Translations under genes and position numbers: made by a program
Part shown: positions 7,037 to 13,500 of the stretch, in pieces
How positions within the stretch are numbered: the first letter of the stretch is position 1
Layout: the number at the start of each line of letters is the position of its first letter
Source of the DNA: JBIOWF01 sp044868295
GTDB lineage: Bacteria; Actinomycetota; Actinomycetes; Streptosporangiales; Streptosporangiaceae
DNA length: 17,271 nt
Assembly (NCBI GenBank): GCA_044868295.1
Contig: JBIOWF010000019.1
Coordinates: forward strand, 1 to 17,271
Reading direction: 5' to 3'
Notes under the pieces: generated by a model
The model's input: the letters and a program-made list of their open reading frames with translations, nothing else
Databases searched by the model: none
Told to the model about the DNA's origin: nothing

Positions 7037-9256
7037 GTGGCAAGACATGATCGTGAGGATCCCCATTCTCTCGAAGACCAGCTCGCGTGGCTTGACGCGA
7101 TCAAGGAGATGCCGGACGAGGTAGAGATCGCGGTCAGTGCGGTCACGTCCGCATCCCTTGCCGCTGCCACAGCTTCGCCCTCAACCGAGGACGAGGCGCC
7201 TTCGCCGTACCCCAAGGACCCCTGGCAGTCCGTCCCGTCCGAGCCCGCGTCGGGCGCGCTGTTCCGCACCGCGGTCGATTCCGGGTACGGCTCGGCGACG
7301 GTGACCATCGTCGAGGACAACGCGGGCGACAAGGCGGACGGGCCTGCCGAGTCACGTGCCGGTGAGGAAGGCCTCGAACCGGAGCGGGACGACTTCTCCG
7401 GCCGGCCGCCGGCGAGTCTCGGAGGCGTGGACACCATCTCGATCCCGCCGGAAAGCCTGGGAAGGCTTTCACCGCCTCCGGCAACTCAGGGGAACTTCTC
7501 GTCCCCGCTGAGCGACCAGGGAAGCAGGGACCCCTTCTCGTCCCCGCTGGGCGACCAGGGGAGCTACTCCACCCAACCGGTCGGCCAGCCAGGCTTCCCC
7601 GCACCCCCGGCGGGCCAGGGAAGTGCGGACCTCATCCTTGGAGCTCCGGACACCTACTCCACCCCGCTGTTCGGAGAGGTGTTGAGCCGCGGGGCCTTCA
7701 GCGAGTCACCGGCCGACACCGATTCCTACAACGTGGGAGCCTTCGCCGAGATCGAGGCCCGCCCGGCCCAGCCCGAGGTGGAATCCGGCTCGACGCCGGC
7801 CCTGGGAGACGAGCCGGTACGTGGCTGGCTGGAGCCGGCCATTCCCGTCGAGTCCGAGGAACCGGCGCCTTTCCCGGGCGCCCCTGCCGGGTCGCAGGTA
7901 GACCGCGCGAACGCGCTGTCCGACCGGCAGCTCTCTCAATCGGAGCACACGACGGGCCCGCAACCGGACTTCGCGGACCTGCAAACCGAGCGGACGCCTC
8001 TCCAAGCGGAACGCCTCCCTTCACAGCCCGAGCAGGCGCCTCCCCAGCCCGAGAGGACCGTTCCGCAGCCCGAGCGGGCGTCTCTCCAGCCGGAGCGGGC
8101 GAGCTTTGGCGATGATCGGTTCACCGGTTCCATCCGGGAGGACATGGCCGCCGAGGAGCGCAAGCCGTACGAGAGAGAGACGGGAGCGGTCCAGGAACGC
8201 GAGCGGGAGCCGTACCAGGCTCGGCGCCGTTCCACAGGGCAGCCCGCAGCGCTGAACTCCCCGGCACGCGTGTCGGGAAGCAAGCCGTCCGCCGACAGCC
8301 TCGACCCGGGCAGCCTGCTCAGGGGCCGTCGGAACGCTCCTTCCCGGGGATGGCGGCGATTCGTCTACAAGGCGACCGCGGGCTGGATCAAGCCCGGCGA
8401 GCCGTCTGAGGTGAAGCGACGCCGCGAACTGATCGGCCGGGCCCGCACGCCCGTCGCGGCCGGGCATCACAGGGTCGCCGTCCTCAGCCTGAAGGGCGGT
8501 GTCGGCAAGACCACGACCACCGTCGGCCTGGGCGCCACCCTCGCCCAGGTCCGCGGCGACCGTGTGATCGCCGTCGACGCCAACCCGGACCGGGGCACCC
8601 TCTCGGACAAGGTCGAGCTGGAGACGTCGGCGACCGTCCGTGACCTGCTCAACGAGCGTGGGCAGATCAAGCGGTACGTCGACATCCGGGCGTTCACGTC
8701 GCAGGCCCCGTCGCGGCTGGAGATCCTGGCCTCCGACCGGGACCCGTCGGTGTCCGAGGCGTTCAGCGCGGCCGACTACCAGTCGGTGTCGCAGGTCCTG
8801 GAGAACTTCTACTCGATCTGCATCACCGACTGCGGCACCGGCCTGCTCCACTCGGCCATGTCCGGCGTGCTCGGCCTGGCGGATCAGCTCGTGCTGGTCA
8901 GCTCCCCGTCCGTCGACGGCGCCAGGGCGGCGTCGGCCACGCTGGACTGGCTGGAGGCGCACAACTACGCCGACCTGGTCAAGTCGGCGACCGTGGTGCT
9001 GTGCAGCGTCCGACCACGTTCGAAGTCGACTGTCGACCTCAACAGGCTGGAGGCCCACTTCGCCGCCCGCTGCCGGGCCGTGGTCCGCGTGCCGTACGAC
9101 CCGCACCTTGAGGAAGGCGCCGAGATCGACCTCGACCGCCTGGCTGAGCCCACCCGCGAGGCCTACCTCCGCCTGGCCGCCTGCGTCGGCGACGGCTTCG
9201 CCGGCCCCCAGGGCCTCGGCGAGCGCCGGTTCTCCGAGATCCCCGATCAGATCTAA
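7037..9256 (+). CDS. ParA/MinD-like P-loop ATPase with long disordered N-terminus
   Basis: A 739-residue protein in two parts. Residues 1 to about 450 are low complexity, rich in Pro, Ser, Glu and Gln, with short repeats such as SSPLGDQGS and a seven-residue QPER repeat (315-356). The C-terminal part is a MinD/ParA-type ATPase: RVAVLSLKGGVGKTTTTVGL carries the deviant Walker A (KGGVGKT, 486-492, with the signature first lysine), then DANPDRGTL (Walker A'), and ITDCGTGLL as the probable Walker B region. Architecture and motifs recall actinobacterial SCO5717-like proteins and EspI of type VII secretion loci, which pair a proline-rich tail with this ATPase; none of the other secretion genes is here, so the role is unassigned. 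GTG at 7037 has a good GAGGGGG ribosome site 6 bases upstream. No ParB or MinE partner is adjacent. Confidence 0.85.
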   Translation: MARHDREDPHSLEDQLAWLDAIKEMPDEVEIAVSAVTSASLAAATASPSTEDEAPSPYPKDPWQSVPSEPASGALFRTAVDSGYGSATVTIVEDNAGDKADGPAESRAGEEGLEPERDDFSGRPPASLGGVDTISIPPESLGRLSPPPATQGNFSSPLSDQGSRDPFSSPLGDQGSYSTQPVGQPGFPAPPAGQGSADLILGAPDTYSTPLFGEVLSRGAFSESPADTDSYNVGAFAEIEARPAQPEVESGSTPALGDEPVRGWLEPAIPVESEEPAPFPGAPAGSQVDRANALSDRQLSQSEHTTGPQPDFADLQTERTPLQAERLPSQPEQAPPQPERTVPQPERASLQPERASFGDDRFTGSIREDMAAEERKPYERETGAVQEREREPYQARRRSTGQPAALNSPARVSGSKPSADSLDPGSLLRGRRNAPSRGWRRFVYKATAGWIKPGEPSEVKRRRELIGRARTPVAAGHHRVAVLSLKGGVGKTTTTVGLGATLAQVRGDRVIAVDANPDRGTLSDKVELETSATVRDLLNERGQIKRYVDIRAFTSQAPSRLEILASDRDPSVSEAFSAADYQSVSQVLENFYSICITDCGTGLLHSAMSGVLGLADQLVLVSSPSVDGARAASATLDWLEAHNYADLVKSATVVLCSVRPRSKSTVDLNRLEAHFAARCRAVVRVPYDPHLEEGAEIDLDRLAEPTREAYLRLAACVGDGFAGPQGLGERRFSEIPDQI
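7979..8104 (+). repeat. Six in-frame 21-bp repeats encoding a QPER heptapeptide
   Basis: Inside the ParA-like gene, residues 315-356 read as six consecutive seven-residue units: LQTERTP, LQAERLP, SQPEQAP, PQPERTV, PQPERAS, LQPERAS. The unit keeps Gln at position 2 and Glu at 4. Such in-frame arrays in a disordered tail commonly vary in copy number between strains. Confidence 0.8.
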
Positions 9257-9264
9257 ATCGATCA

Positions 9265-9296
9265 CCCGCTTCGCGCCTGTGAGGGCGCGGAGCGGG
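9265..9296 (+). terminator. Stem-loop terminator of the ParA-like gene
   Basis: CCCGCTTCGCGCC (9265-9277) pairs with GGCGCGGAGCGGG (9284-9296) over 13 bp with one U-G wobble, around the loop TGTGAG, starting 9 bp past the stop codon. No U-run follows, as is usual in high-GC actinobacteria. Nothing else is seen between it and the tRNA at 9386. Confidence 0.7.
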
Positions 9297-9385
9297 AAAG
9301 ATCACCTCTCAACCCGTCACAGTCACGTGGCGCGCGATGAGAGACTATGGTGCAGCATGACGTTCCCTTTGGGCGCGTCATCCAA

Positions 9386-9474
9386 GGAGAGCTCGCCTAG
9401 TGGACGATGGCGGCGGTCTTGAAAACCGCTAGGCCGGGTGACCGGTCTCGTGGGTTCGAATCCCACGCTCTCCG
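9386..9474 (+). tRNA. tRNA-Ser (anticodon UGA)
   Basis: The acceptor stem GGAGAGC pairs with GCTCTCC, followed by the discriminator G at 9474. The anticodon arm is GCGGT-CTTGAAA-ACCGC with anticodon TGA, which reads UCA codons for serine. A long variable arm (GCCGGGTGACCGGT region) gives 89 nt, as expected for a type II serine tRNA. The T-arm is GTGGG-TTCGAAT-CCCAC. CCA is not encoded; the 3' flank is CCCTA. The 3' end borders the mobile element and is probably its integration target. Confidence 0.95.
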
Positions 9475-9476
9475 CC
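9448..9476. other. Probable attachment-site core (attL/attR-like) in the tRNA-Ser 3' end
   Basis: The T-arm and 3' acceptor half of the tRNA gene (containing GGTTCGAATCCCACGCTCTC) are the usual core of tRNA-targeting tyrosine integrases, and an integrase gene starts its 3' end 80 bp further on. The second copy of the core would lie beyond the right edge of the window, so core length and exact ends cannot be fixed here. Confidence 0.55.
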
Positions 9477-9501
9477 CTACCTGCATAAACGTCGTTGGTC
9501 C

Positions 9502-9550
9502 GTCTCGGAAGTGACCGCCGAGACCCTCCGATGGGAACAAGATGGGAACA
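9502..9550. repeat. Putative integrase arm-type direct repeats and a small hairpin next to the attachment core
   Basis: GATGGGAACA occurs twice, at 9530-9539 and 9541-9550, with an 11-bp period (about one helical turn), between the attachment core and the integrase 3' end. That is where arm-binding sites of tyrosine integrases usually lie. Just outside, GTCTCGG (9502-9508) and CCGAGAC (9518-9524) form a 7-bp inverted repeat that could end integrase transcription on the - strand. Roles are inferred from position. Confidence 0.45.
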
Positions 9551-9555
9551 CCTCG

Positions 9556-10944
9556 TCACGAGAGTGCCCCGTTCCGCGCCTTCGGCCGCTCCGGCAAGAG
9601 CGCGACGACCTTCTCGGCGGCATCATCGTGTACGGCCTGCCGCACATGCTGATAGAGATCGTGAGTGATCCGGGTCGTTGAGTGGCCGAGCTGGTCCGAC
9701 ACCACCTTGATATCCAGGCCCGCCTCCAGGCCCAGCGAGGCGGCCGTGTGTCTCGCCTCGTGAAGCTTGATCACCGGGAGCCCGGCATCCCTCGCGATGT
9801 CCTTGAATCGCTCGGTCACCCGATCCGGTGGCAGCGGCCGGCCATTGGGTCGCGGGAAGACGAGGTCATGTTCTTCCCATGACTCACCCGCCGCCAACCG
9901 CTCCTTCATCTGCTGGCGCCGGTGCGCCTTCAGCAGGCTGACCGTCTCCTTGTCCAGGGACACCGTCCGGTGGCCAGCCTTCGTCTTCGGAGTGTCCACG
10001 ACGATCTCACCGCCGAGTTGCAGGATCGTCTGCGCGATCCGGGCGTGCCCAGTAGTCAGGTTGAGGTCCGCCCAGCGCAGGCCGCACGCCTCGCCGCGGC
10101 GCAGGCCGCGCAACAGAACGATCCGGTACAGGAGAGCAAGGCGGTCCTCGCTGGCCGCCTCGAAGAACTGGCCCACCTGCTCGGGCGACCAGACCCGGGC
10201 AGGGTCGCGCTCCTCGGGCGGCAGCTCGACGCCAAGGCACGGGTTGAACTCCACCTGACGACGTTTGACCGCGACGTTGTAGGCGTTCCGCAGCGTCGCC
10301 AGGACGCGGTGCTGGGTCGCGATGCCGACAACCTTGTGCCGCTCGCGCAGGTCATCCGGCAGCACTGGTTCGCGGCCCTCGGCCTGGGCGTTGCGGATCT
10401 CGGTATTCCACTCCTCCACCGTGTCGAACATGCCGTCGATCCGGGCCGCGCGAAGCCGATCCTTCGGGACATCGCCCAGCAGCGGAATGAGGTAGTGGTC
10501 GAGGTGCTGGCGATAGCCCCGCAAAGTGGAGGCTTTCCGGCCGCGCTTCGAGCGATACCACTCCTCCAGAAGTTCGCGGACGAGGTCCCGCGTGGCGCTT
10601 AGATCTACGCCCGCACCGATCTTCCGCCGAACCTCCTCGGCGTCAGGGAACGGCTCGCCTCGCTTGCAGGCGAAGATCAGTTCACCGATCTGACGGCGAA
10701 GGGTTACGTCGTCTCCGGCGAGCTTGATCAGGTCCTTCACGCGCTCGAAGTCATCCGCGGCGGCCTTCTGGGTGGCATAGCCGTACCGCTTCAACTGGCG
10801 GGCCCGGCGCTCGGTCGTGTCGACGCGCGTCGCGAAGCCGTGCGTACCGTGCCGGCGGCTGCGCAGCTGTGGACAGCTGGAGTCGAAGGGCTTGCCGGTC
10901 TCAGGGTCCTTGCATCCGCAGCGCTTCGAGAACGAGGCCTTCAC
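9556..10944 (-). CDS. int: Tyrosine site-specific integrase
   Basis: Phage-type tyrosine recombinase (462 residues) that would insert and, with an excisionase, remove the element at the tRNA-Ser gene. The N-terminus KASFSKRCGCKDPETGKPF, with a nearby third cysteine, is common in integrases of Streptomyces-type elements. A SAM-like core-binding domain follows (about 115-240), then the catalytic domain. The active-site set is complete: Arg in GLRRGEACGLRW (about 282), Lys in TPKTKAGHR (about 320), His and Arg in HEARH (395, 398), His in QLGHS (421) and the nucleophile Tyr in THDLYQH (431). GTG at 10944 is chosen because GAGGGGAGG lies 6 bases upstream; an ATG 30 bp earlier has no site. It lies 49 bp downstream of the repressor gene on the same strand, probably cotranscribed. 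Confidence 0.95.
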   Translation of the reverse strand: MKASFSKRCGCKDPETGKPFDSSCPQLRSRRHGTHGFATRVDTTERRARQLKRYGYATQKAAADDFERVKDLIKLAGDDVTLRRQIGELIFACKRGEPFPDAEEVRRKIGAGVDLSATRDLVRELLEEWYRSKRGRKASTLRGYRQHLDHYLIPLLGDVPKDRLRAARIDGMFDTVEEWNTEIRNAQAEGREPVLPDDLRERHKVVGIATQHRVLATLRNAYNVAVKRRQVEFNPCLGVELPPEERDPARVWSPEQVGQFFEAASEDRLALLYRIVLLRGLRRGEACGLRWADLNLTTGHARIAQTILQLGGEIVVDTPKTKAGHRTVSLDKETVSLLKAHRRQQMKERLAAGESWEEHDLVFPRPNGRPLPPDRVTERFKDIARDAGLPVIKLHEARHTAASLGLEAGLDIKVVSDQLGHSTTRITHDLYQHVRQAVHDDAAEKVVALLPERPKARNGALS

Positions 10945-10993
10945 TCGACACCTCCCCTCGGCATCCTGTGCCAACGATCATCGAGGTGGGCCA

Positions 10994-11710
10994 TCAGTCC
11001 TCTCCAGGCTTCTCGTCTTGAGAGTCAGCAGCATCACCTGGGAATTTGGCGTAGAGATCATGCGGACGAGCCACCGCAGCGAAGTCGATCTCGTGGTTGC
11101 CAAACTGGTCGTACCAGATTTGCATGGCATCGATCACATCGGCCTCGGGAAGCATTTCTTCCCATGTGTCTTCCATGTGTAGCTTCGGAACCTCACCGCC
11201 GATCTGCTGCAGGGACTCCCAGGCATCAACGAGTTCGGTGTGTGCCTGGACCACTTTCACAGCCCAAGCCATCCCCCATTCCGTGACCGGCTCCAGATCG
11301 GACGAGGCGGTGCCCGAAGGCGGGATGAGATCGGAAAGGGTGACTGCGAACTCGCCCACGTTCTCAAGCCATTCGAACATGGCTTCGCGGATCATGTCGG
11401 CAGCCGACCCGGACGACCTACGGAGCTGATCAACGGCATAGAGCAGCTCGCGGGCCGGTGGTGAAGCTGTCTCTGACATCGCATGAAGGTCAACGCCTAG
11501 CTCTTTGGCGATCAGGTGGGCTTCATTGAGCCGAACGGGACGCTCACCGGTTTCGATGCGCTGAATCGTCTGCTGATGGAATTTCAGGCCGAACGGTCTG
11601 AGGTTCCGGGCGAGATCGGTCTGAGTCATCTGGCGTGCTTCGCGGAGTCGCTTCATTTGACGGATGAAGTTGTACTCCCACTTGCTCCACGGAGGCGGCT
11701 GGTCGTCCAT
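10994..11710 (-). CDS. XRE-family transcriptional regulator (probable element repressor)
   Basis: A 238-residue protein with an N-terminal helix-turn-helix of the XRE/HTH_3 type (about 15-76): IRQMKRLREARQMTQTDLAR, QQTIQRIETGERPVRLNEA and LIAKELGVDL. The C-terminal part (about 80-238) is helical and acidic; I see no peptidase or RecA-cleavage motif, so it does not look like a LexA/CI-type self-cleaving repressor. ATG at 11710 is preferred because a TATCGT hexamer ends 6 bases upstream (leaderless) and the upstream 31 in-frame codons cross the promoter/operator region. Divergent from the excisionase-replication genes and upstream of integrase, it is placed like the lysogeny repressor of the element, probably acting on the palindrome at 11790-11809. 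The HTH assignment is firm; the role is inferred. Confidence 0.85.
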   Translation of the reverse strand: MDDQPPPWSKWEYNFIRQMKRLREARQMTQTDLARNLRPFGLKFHQQTIQRIETGERPVRLNEAHLIAKELGVDLHAMSETASPPARELLYAVDQLRRSSGSAADMIREAMFEWLENVGEFAVTLSDLIPPSGTASSDLEPVTEWGMAWAVKVVQAHTELVDAWESLQQIGGEVPKLHMEDTWEEMLPEADVIDAMQIWYDQFGNHEIDFAAVARPHDLYAKFPGDAADSQDEKPGED

Positions 11711-11713
11711 GGC

Positions 11714-11739
11714 TGTACGATACAACGTTTTGTAGGTGT
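11714..11739 (-). promoter_or_regulatory. Repressor-gene promoter with overlapping operator half-site
   Basis: On the - strand TATCGT (11717-11722) lies 6 bases before the repressor ATG, suggesting a leaderless transcript. It is embedded in TGTACGATACA (11714-11724), a small palindrome. Upstream, TGTAGGTGT (11731-11739) is an exact copy of the half-site of the palindrome at 11790-11809, placed where RNA polymerase would contact the spacer/-35 region. This suggests autoregulation. Confidence 0.45.
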
Positions 11740-11768
11740 GCGCCATCATGGTGTTTGCATAGCTGATG

Positions 11769-11809
11769 TTGGATGTGCTAAACAAGGGCCTGTAGGTGTA
11801 CACCTACAG
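11769..11809 (+). promoter_or_regulatory. Palindromic operator and candidate rightward promoter
   Basis: CTGTAGGTGTACACCTACAG (11790-11809) is a perfect 20-bp palindrome in the divergent control region. Its half-site TGTAGGTGT recurs in direct orientation 60 bp away at 11731. A plausible rightward promoter is TTGGAT (11769-11774), an 18-bp spacer and TAGGTG (11793-11798), which would put the -10 inside the palindrome so that repressor binding would block it. The palindrome is directly seen; promoter and regulator are inferred. Confidence 0.6.
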
Positions 11810-11834
11810 ACCGTTGTCCCTCCGGATCCGAAGA

Positions 11835-11876
11835 AGCCCAGCAGGGATCGTCGCCAAAACATCCCCCTGCCGGGCT
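11835..11876 (+). promoter_or_regulatory. Leader hairpin upstream of the excisionase-like gene
   Basis: AGCCCAGCAGGG (11835-11846) pairs with CCCTGCCGGGCT (11865-11876) over 11 of 12 positions with an 18-base loop. It lies in the leader between the operator and the first rightward gene, followed by AGGCC and, further on, CACCTTTT. It could act as an attenuator or early terminator for the rightward transcript. Confidence 0.35.
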
Positions 11877-11920
11877 AGGCCCCAATCCGTCACCTTTTGC
11901 AAGCTCAGGAACAGGTCCGA

Positions 11921-12208
11921 GTGAAGACTACACACGTCAACAAGAGATCCCACGTCACGGCACCCTCCCAGCCCCCTGCCGGGACCAAGGTCACTCAGGT
12001 CACCCGCCCAGCTGACGACCGGCTCATGCTGCTCCCCGAGATAGCAGCCTACGTCCGGCGCACCGAGGCGACCCTGCGCTACCTCCGCCACATAGGTGGT
12101 GCTGACGCACCCCCCGTTTGGCGTCAAGGTCGAATTCTCGTGGCGTGGAAAAGTGAGATAGACGCTTGGCTCGACGCCCAGCGCGCCGCCGACCGGAAGA
12201 CCGCCTAG
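11921..12208 (+). CDS. Excisionase-like helix-turn-helix protein
   Basis: A small basic protein (95 residues) with a MerR/HTH_17-type winged helix in its second half: LLPEIAAYVRRTEATLRYLR (about 37-56), then PPVWRQGRILVAWKSEIDAW. This is the pattern of excisionases and recombination directionality factors, with the RxGRI-type turn before the last helix. As the first gene of the rightward operon, divergent from repressor and integrase, it is well placed to be the element's Xis. The start is uncertain: GTG at 11921 has a weak AGG site; TTG at 11897 would add 8 residues; ATG at 12026 would keep only the HTH. The first 35 residues have no recognisable domain. Confidence 0.7.
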   Translation: MKTTHVNKRSHVTAPSQPPAGTKVTQVTRPADDRLMLLPEIAAYVRRTEATLRYLRHIGGADAPPVWRQGRILVAWKSEIDAWLDAQRAADRKTA

Positions 12209-12213
12209 CTCCA

Positions 12214-12273
12214 CCCATCTGAATAGCCCCCTGCGCCTCGGCGAGGGGGTCGTCAGCCACACCTTCAGATGGG
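12214..12273 (+). promoter_or_regulatory. Nested inverted repeat over the rusA ribosome-binding region
   Basis: CCCATCTGAA (12214-12223) and TTCAGATGGG (12264-12273) are a perfect 10-bp inverted repeat. Inside it, CCCCCT (12227-12232) and AGGGGG (12244-12249) make a second stem that extends with a CGC/GCG pairing around CTCG. The outer right arm overlaps the GGGGA ribosome site of rusA (12271-12275), so folding would hide it, or the inner hairpin may end the transcript from the excisionase-like gene. Confidence 0.5.
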
Positions 12274-12283
12274 GAAGTCAGGC

Positions 12284-12697
12284 GTGACCACAATCACCGT
12301 ATTCGGCGTCCCCGCACCTCAGGGATCCAAAAGGCACGTAGGCCGGGGCATCCTGGTCGAGTCCTCCAGCAGGCTCAAGCCCTGGCGGGAGGCGGTCAAG
12401 TACGCCGCCCTCGACGCCCGGACACAGCCCCTCCAGGGACCAGTCAGTGTCGAGATCGCTTTCACCTTTGCCAAGCCCAAGTCCGCGCCCAAGACCCGCG
12501 TCACCTTCCCGGTCACGCGCGCCTCCGGCGACCTGGACAAGCTGTGCCGCGCGGTCCTCGATGCCCTCGTCGACGGCGGCATCATGCGCGACGACTCGCA
12601 GGTCATCAAGCTCGTCAGCACGAAACGCTACGCGGGCGACGACGACCAACTCGACCTTCCCGGCGCCCGCATCCACGTACTTGAGGTGACACTGTGA
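12284..12697 (+). CDS. rusA: RusA-family Holliday junction resolvase
   Basis: A 137-residue RusA-type endonuclease that cuts four-way DNA junctions formed during phage replication and recombination; active as a homodimer with Mg2+. Family marks are VPAPQGSKR near the start, the aspartate pair in ASGDLDKLCRAVLDAL (D83 and D85) and RDDSQVI (D103/D104), matching the three catalytic aspartates. The position of the catalytic lysine of E. coli RusA (K76) appears to be Arg89. GTG at 12284 is chosen because GGGGA lies 8 bases upstream; an ATG at 12269 falls before that site. Its TGA overlaps the GTG of the next gene in a 4-base GTGA, indicating translational coupling. Confidence 0.9.
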   Translation: MTTITVFGVPAPQGSKRHVGRGILVESSSRLKPWREAVKYAALDARTQPLQGPVSVEIAFTFAKPKSAPKTRVTFPVTRASGDLDKLCRAVLDALVDGGIMRDDSQVIKLVSTKRYAGDDDQLDLPGARIHVLEVTL

Positions 12698-12969
12698 GCG
12701 ACCTCGCGCGTCAGCTCACACCCGAGCTGCAGAACGTCATCCGTCACGCCGCGGCGAACGCCCCGCGCTCCCTCCAGTCCGCGCTCGGCCCGTCCGAGGT
12801 CGGCCTGCCCTGTCGCCGACGCCTCGCCTACCGGCTGCTCGACTGGCTCGACGAGAAGCCGAACCCCGATAGCGACCCGCTGCCGTCCACGATGGGCACC
12901 GCGTATCACGCGTGGCTCGCTGAGGCGTTCGAGCGGGCCAACGAAGCGGAGGCGCACCATGCCGAGTAA
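12694..12969 (+). CDS. PD-(D/E)XK (RecB/Cas4-like) nuclease, N-terminal half of a split gene
   Basis: A 91-residue ORF corresponding to the N-terminal part of the RecB/Cas4-like nuclease common in actinobacterial prophage replication modules, in my recollection usually one ORF of about 260-280 residues. SALGPSEVGLPCRRRLAYRL carries the N-terminal cysteine (Cys40) that supplies one ligand of the 4Fe-4S cluster in Cas4/AddB-type enzymes, and GTAYHAWLAEAFE holds the conserved histidine (His72). The frame ends at TAA 12967-12969, before the catalytic D..DxK core. The start GTG overlaps the rusA stop in GTGA. The next ORF overlaps it by 11 bases in another frame and contains the rest of the domain. 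Either a 1-base frameshift (mutation or read error) or a true two-polypeptide enzyme. Confidence 0.75.
   Translation: MSDLARQLTPELQNVIRHAAANAPRSLQSALGPSEVGLPCRRRLAYRLLDWLDEKPNPDSDPLPSTMGTAYHAWLAEAFERANEAEAHHAE
12948..12961 (+). promoter_or_regulatory. Strong ribosome binding site for the second nuclease ORF
   Basis: GGAGG (12948-12952), 6 bases (CGCACC), then ATG (12959-12961). This is close to an ideal Shine-Dalgarno arrangement and lies inside the 3' end of the preceding ORF. It supports independent translation of the C-terminal nuclease half instead of a simple dead frameshift. Confidence 0.6.
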
Positions 12970-13483
12970 ACGATGGCTCGTCGAGCAGCGGGTCGAAGTC
13001 GCGCCCGGCCTCGGCGGCTCGTGCGACCTGTACGACACGCACACCGACACGGTTATCGACTGGAAAGTGGTCGGCGCCACGTCGATGCGCAAGTACAAGG
13101 CCGAAGGCCCGCGCGAGCAGTACATCGTCCAGGCGAACCTGTACGGTCTCGGCTTCGAGAACGCGGGCTACCAGCCGAAGAACGTCGCCCTGGCCTTCAT
13201 CCCGCGTGGCGGCATGCTCACCGGCATGTGGCTGTGGACGGCGCCATACGACCGCCAGAAGGCGCTCGACGCCCTCGCCCGGCTGGAGACCATCCGCAGC
13301 GCGATCGTGACGCTCGACCCCGAAGCCACCCCCGCCAACTGGGCGTTCTTCCCCGCCACTCCCGGCCATGACTGCGGCTACTGCCCGTGGTTCAAGCCGG
13401 GCTCCACCGATCTCTCGCTCGGCTGCCCGAGCGAGCCCGGCGCGGTCACCCCCCGCGCCTCCATCGAATCCCTCATCGCATAA
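12959..13483 (+). CDS. PD-(D/E)XK (RecB/Cas4-like) nuclease, C-terminal catalytic half
   Basis: A 174-residue ORF with the catalytic core of a PD-(D/E)XK nuclease: RWLVEQRVEV (conserved Glu9), GGSCDLYD (Asp23), VIDWKVV (Asp34-x-Lys36) and the RecB-type QANLY motif (Gln58, Tyr62). It ends with three clustered cysteines, HDCGYCPWF (139, 142) and LGCP (156), the C-terminal ligands of a 4Fe-4S cluster in Cas4/AddB-like enzymes. The fourth ligand is in the preceding ORF. Family members are DNA exonucleases that process ends in replication and recombination. ATG at 12959 has an ideal GGAGG site, and the ORF overlaps the previous one by 11 bases. A +1 frame change at the junction would join AEAHHAE directly to KRWLVEQ, restoring the family's usual single chain. 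Confidence 0.8.
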   Translation: MPSKRWLVEQRVEVAPGLGGSCDLYDTHTDTVIDWKVVGATSMRKYKAEGPREQYIVQANLYGLGFENAGYQPKNVALAFIPRGGMLTGMWLWTAPYDRQKALDALARLETIRSAIVTLDPEATPANWAFFPATPGHDCGYCPWFKPGSTDLSLGCPSEPGAVTPRASIESLIA

Positions 13484-13500
13484 CAAAGGAGCACGTCAAC

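Noticed and set aside
8021..9265. A 414-codon open frame antisense to the ParA-like gene
   Set aside because: The sense strand encodes clear Walker motifs; the antisense frame has no recognisable domain and shows shadow-like composition.
10994..11710. Reading the regulator as a LexA/CI-type self-cleaving repressor
   Set aside because: No Ala-Gly or Cys-Gly cleavage site with a following Ser/Lys dyad is visible in the C-terminal part; only the HTH is supported.
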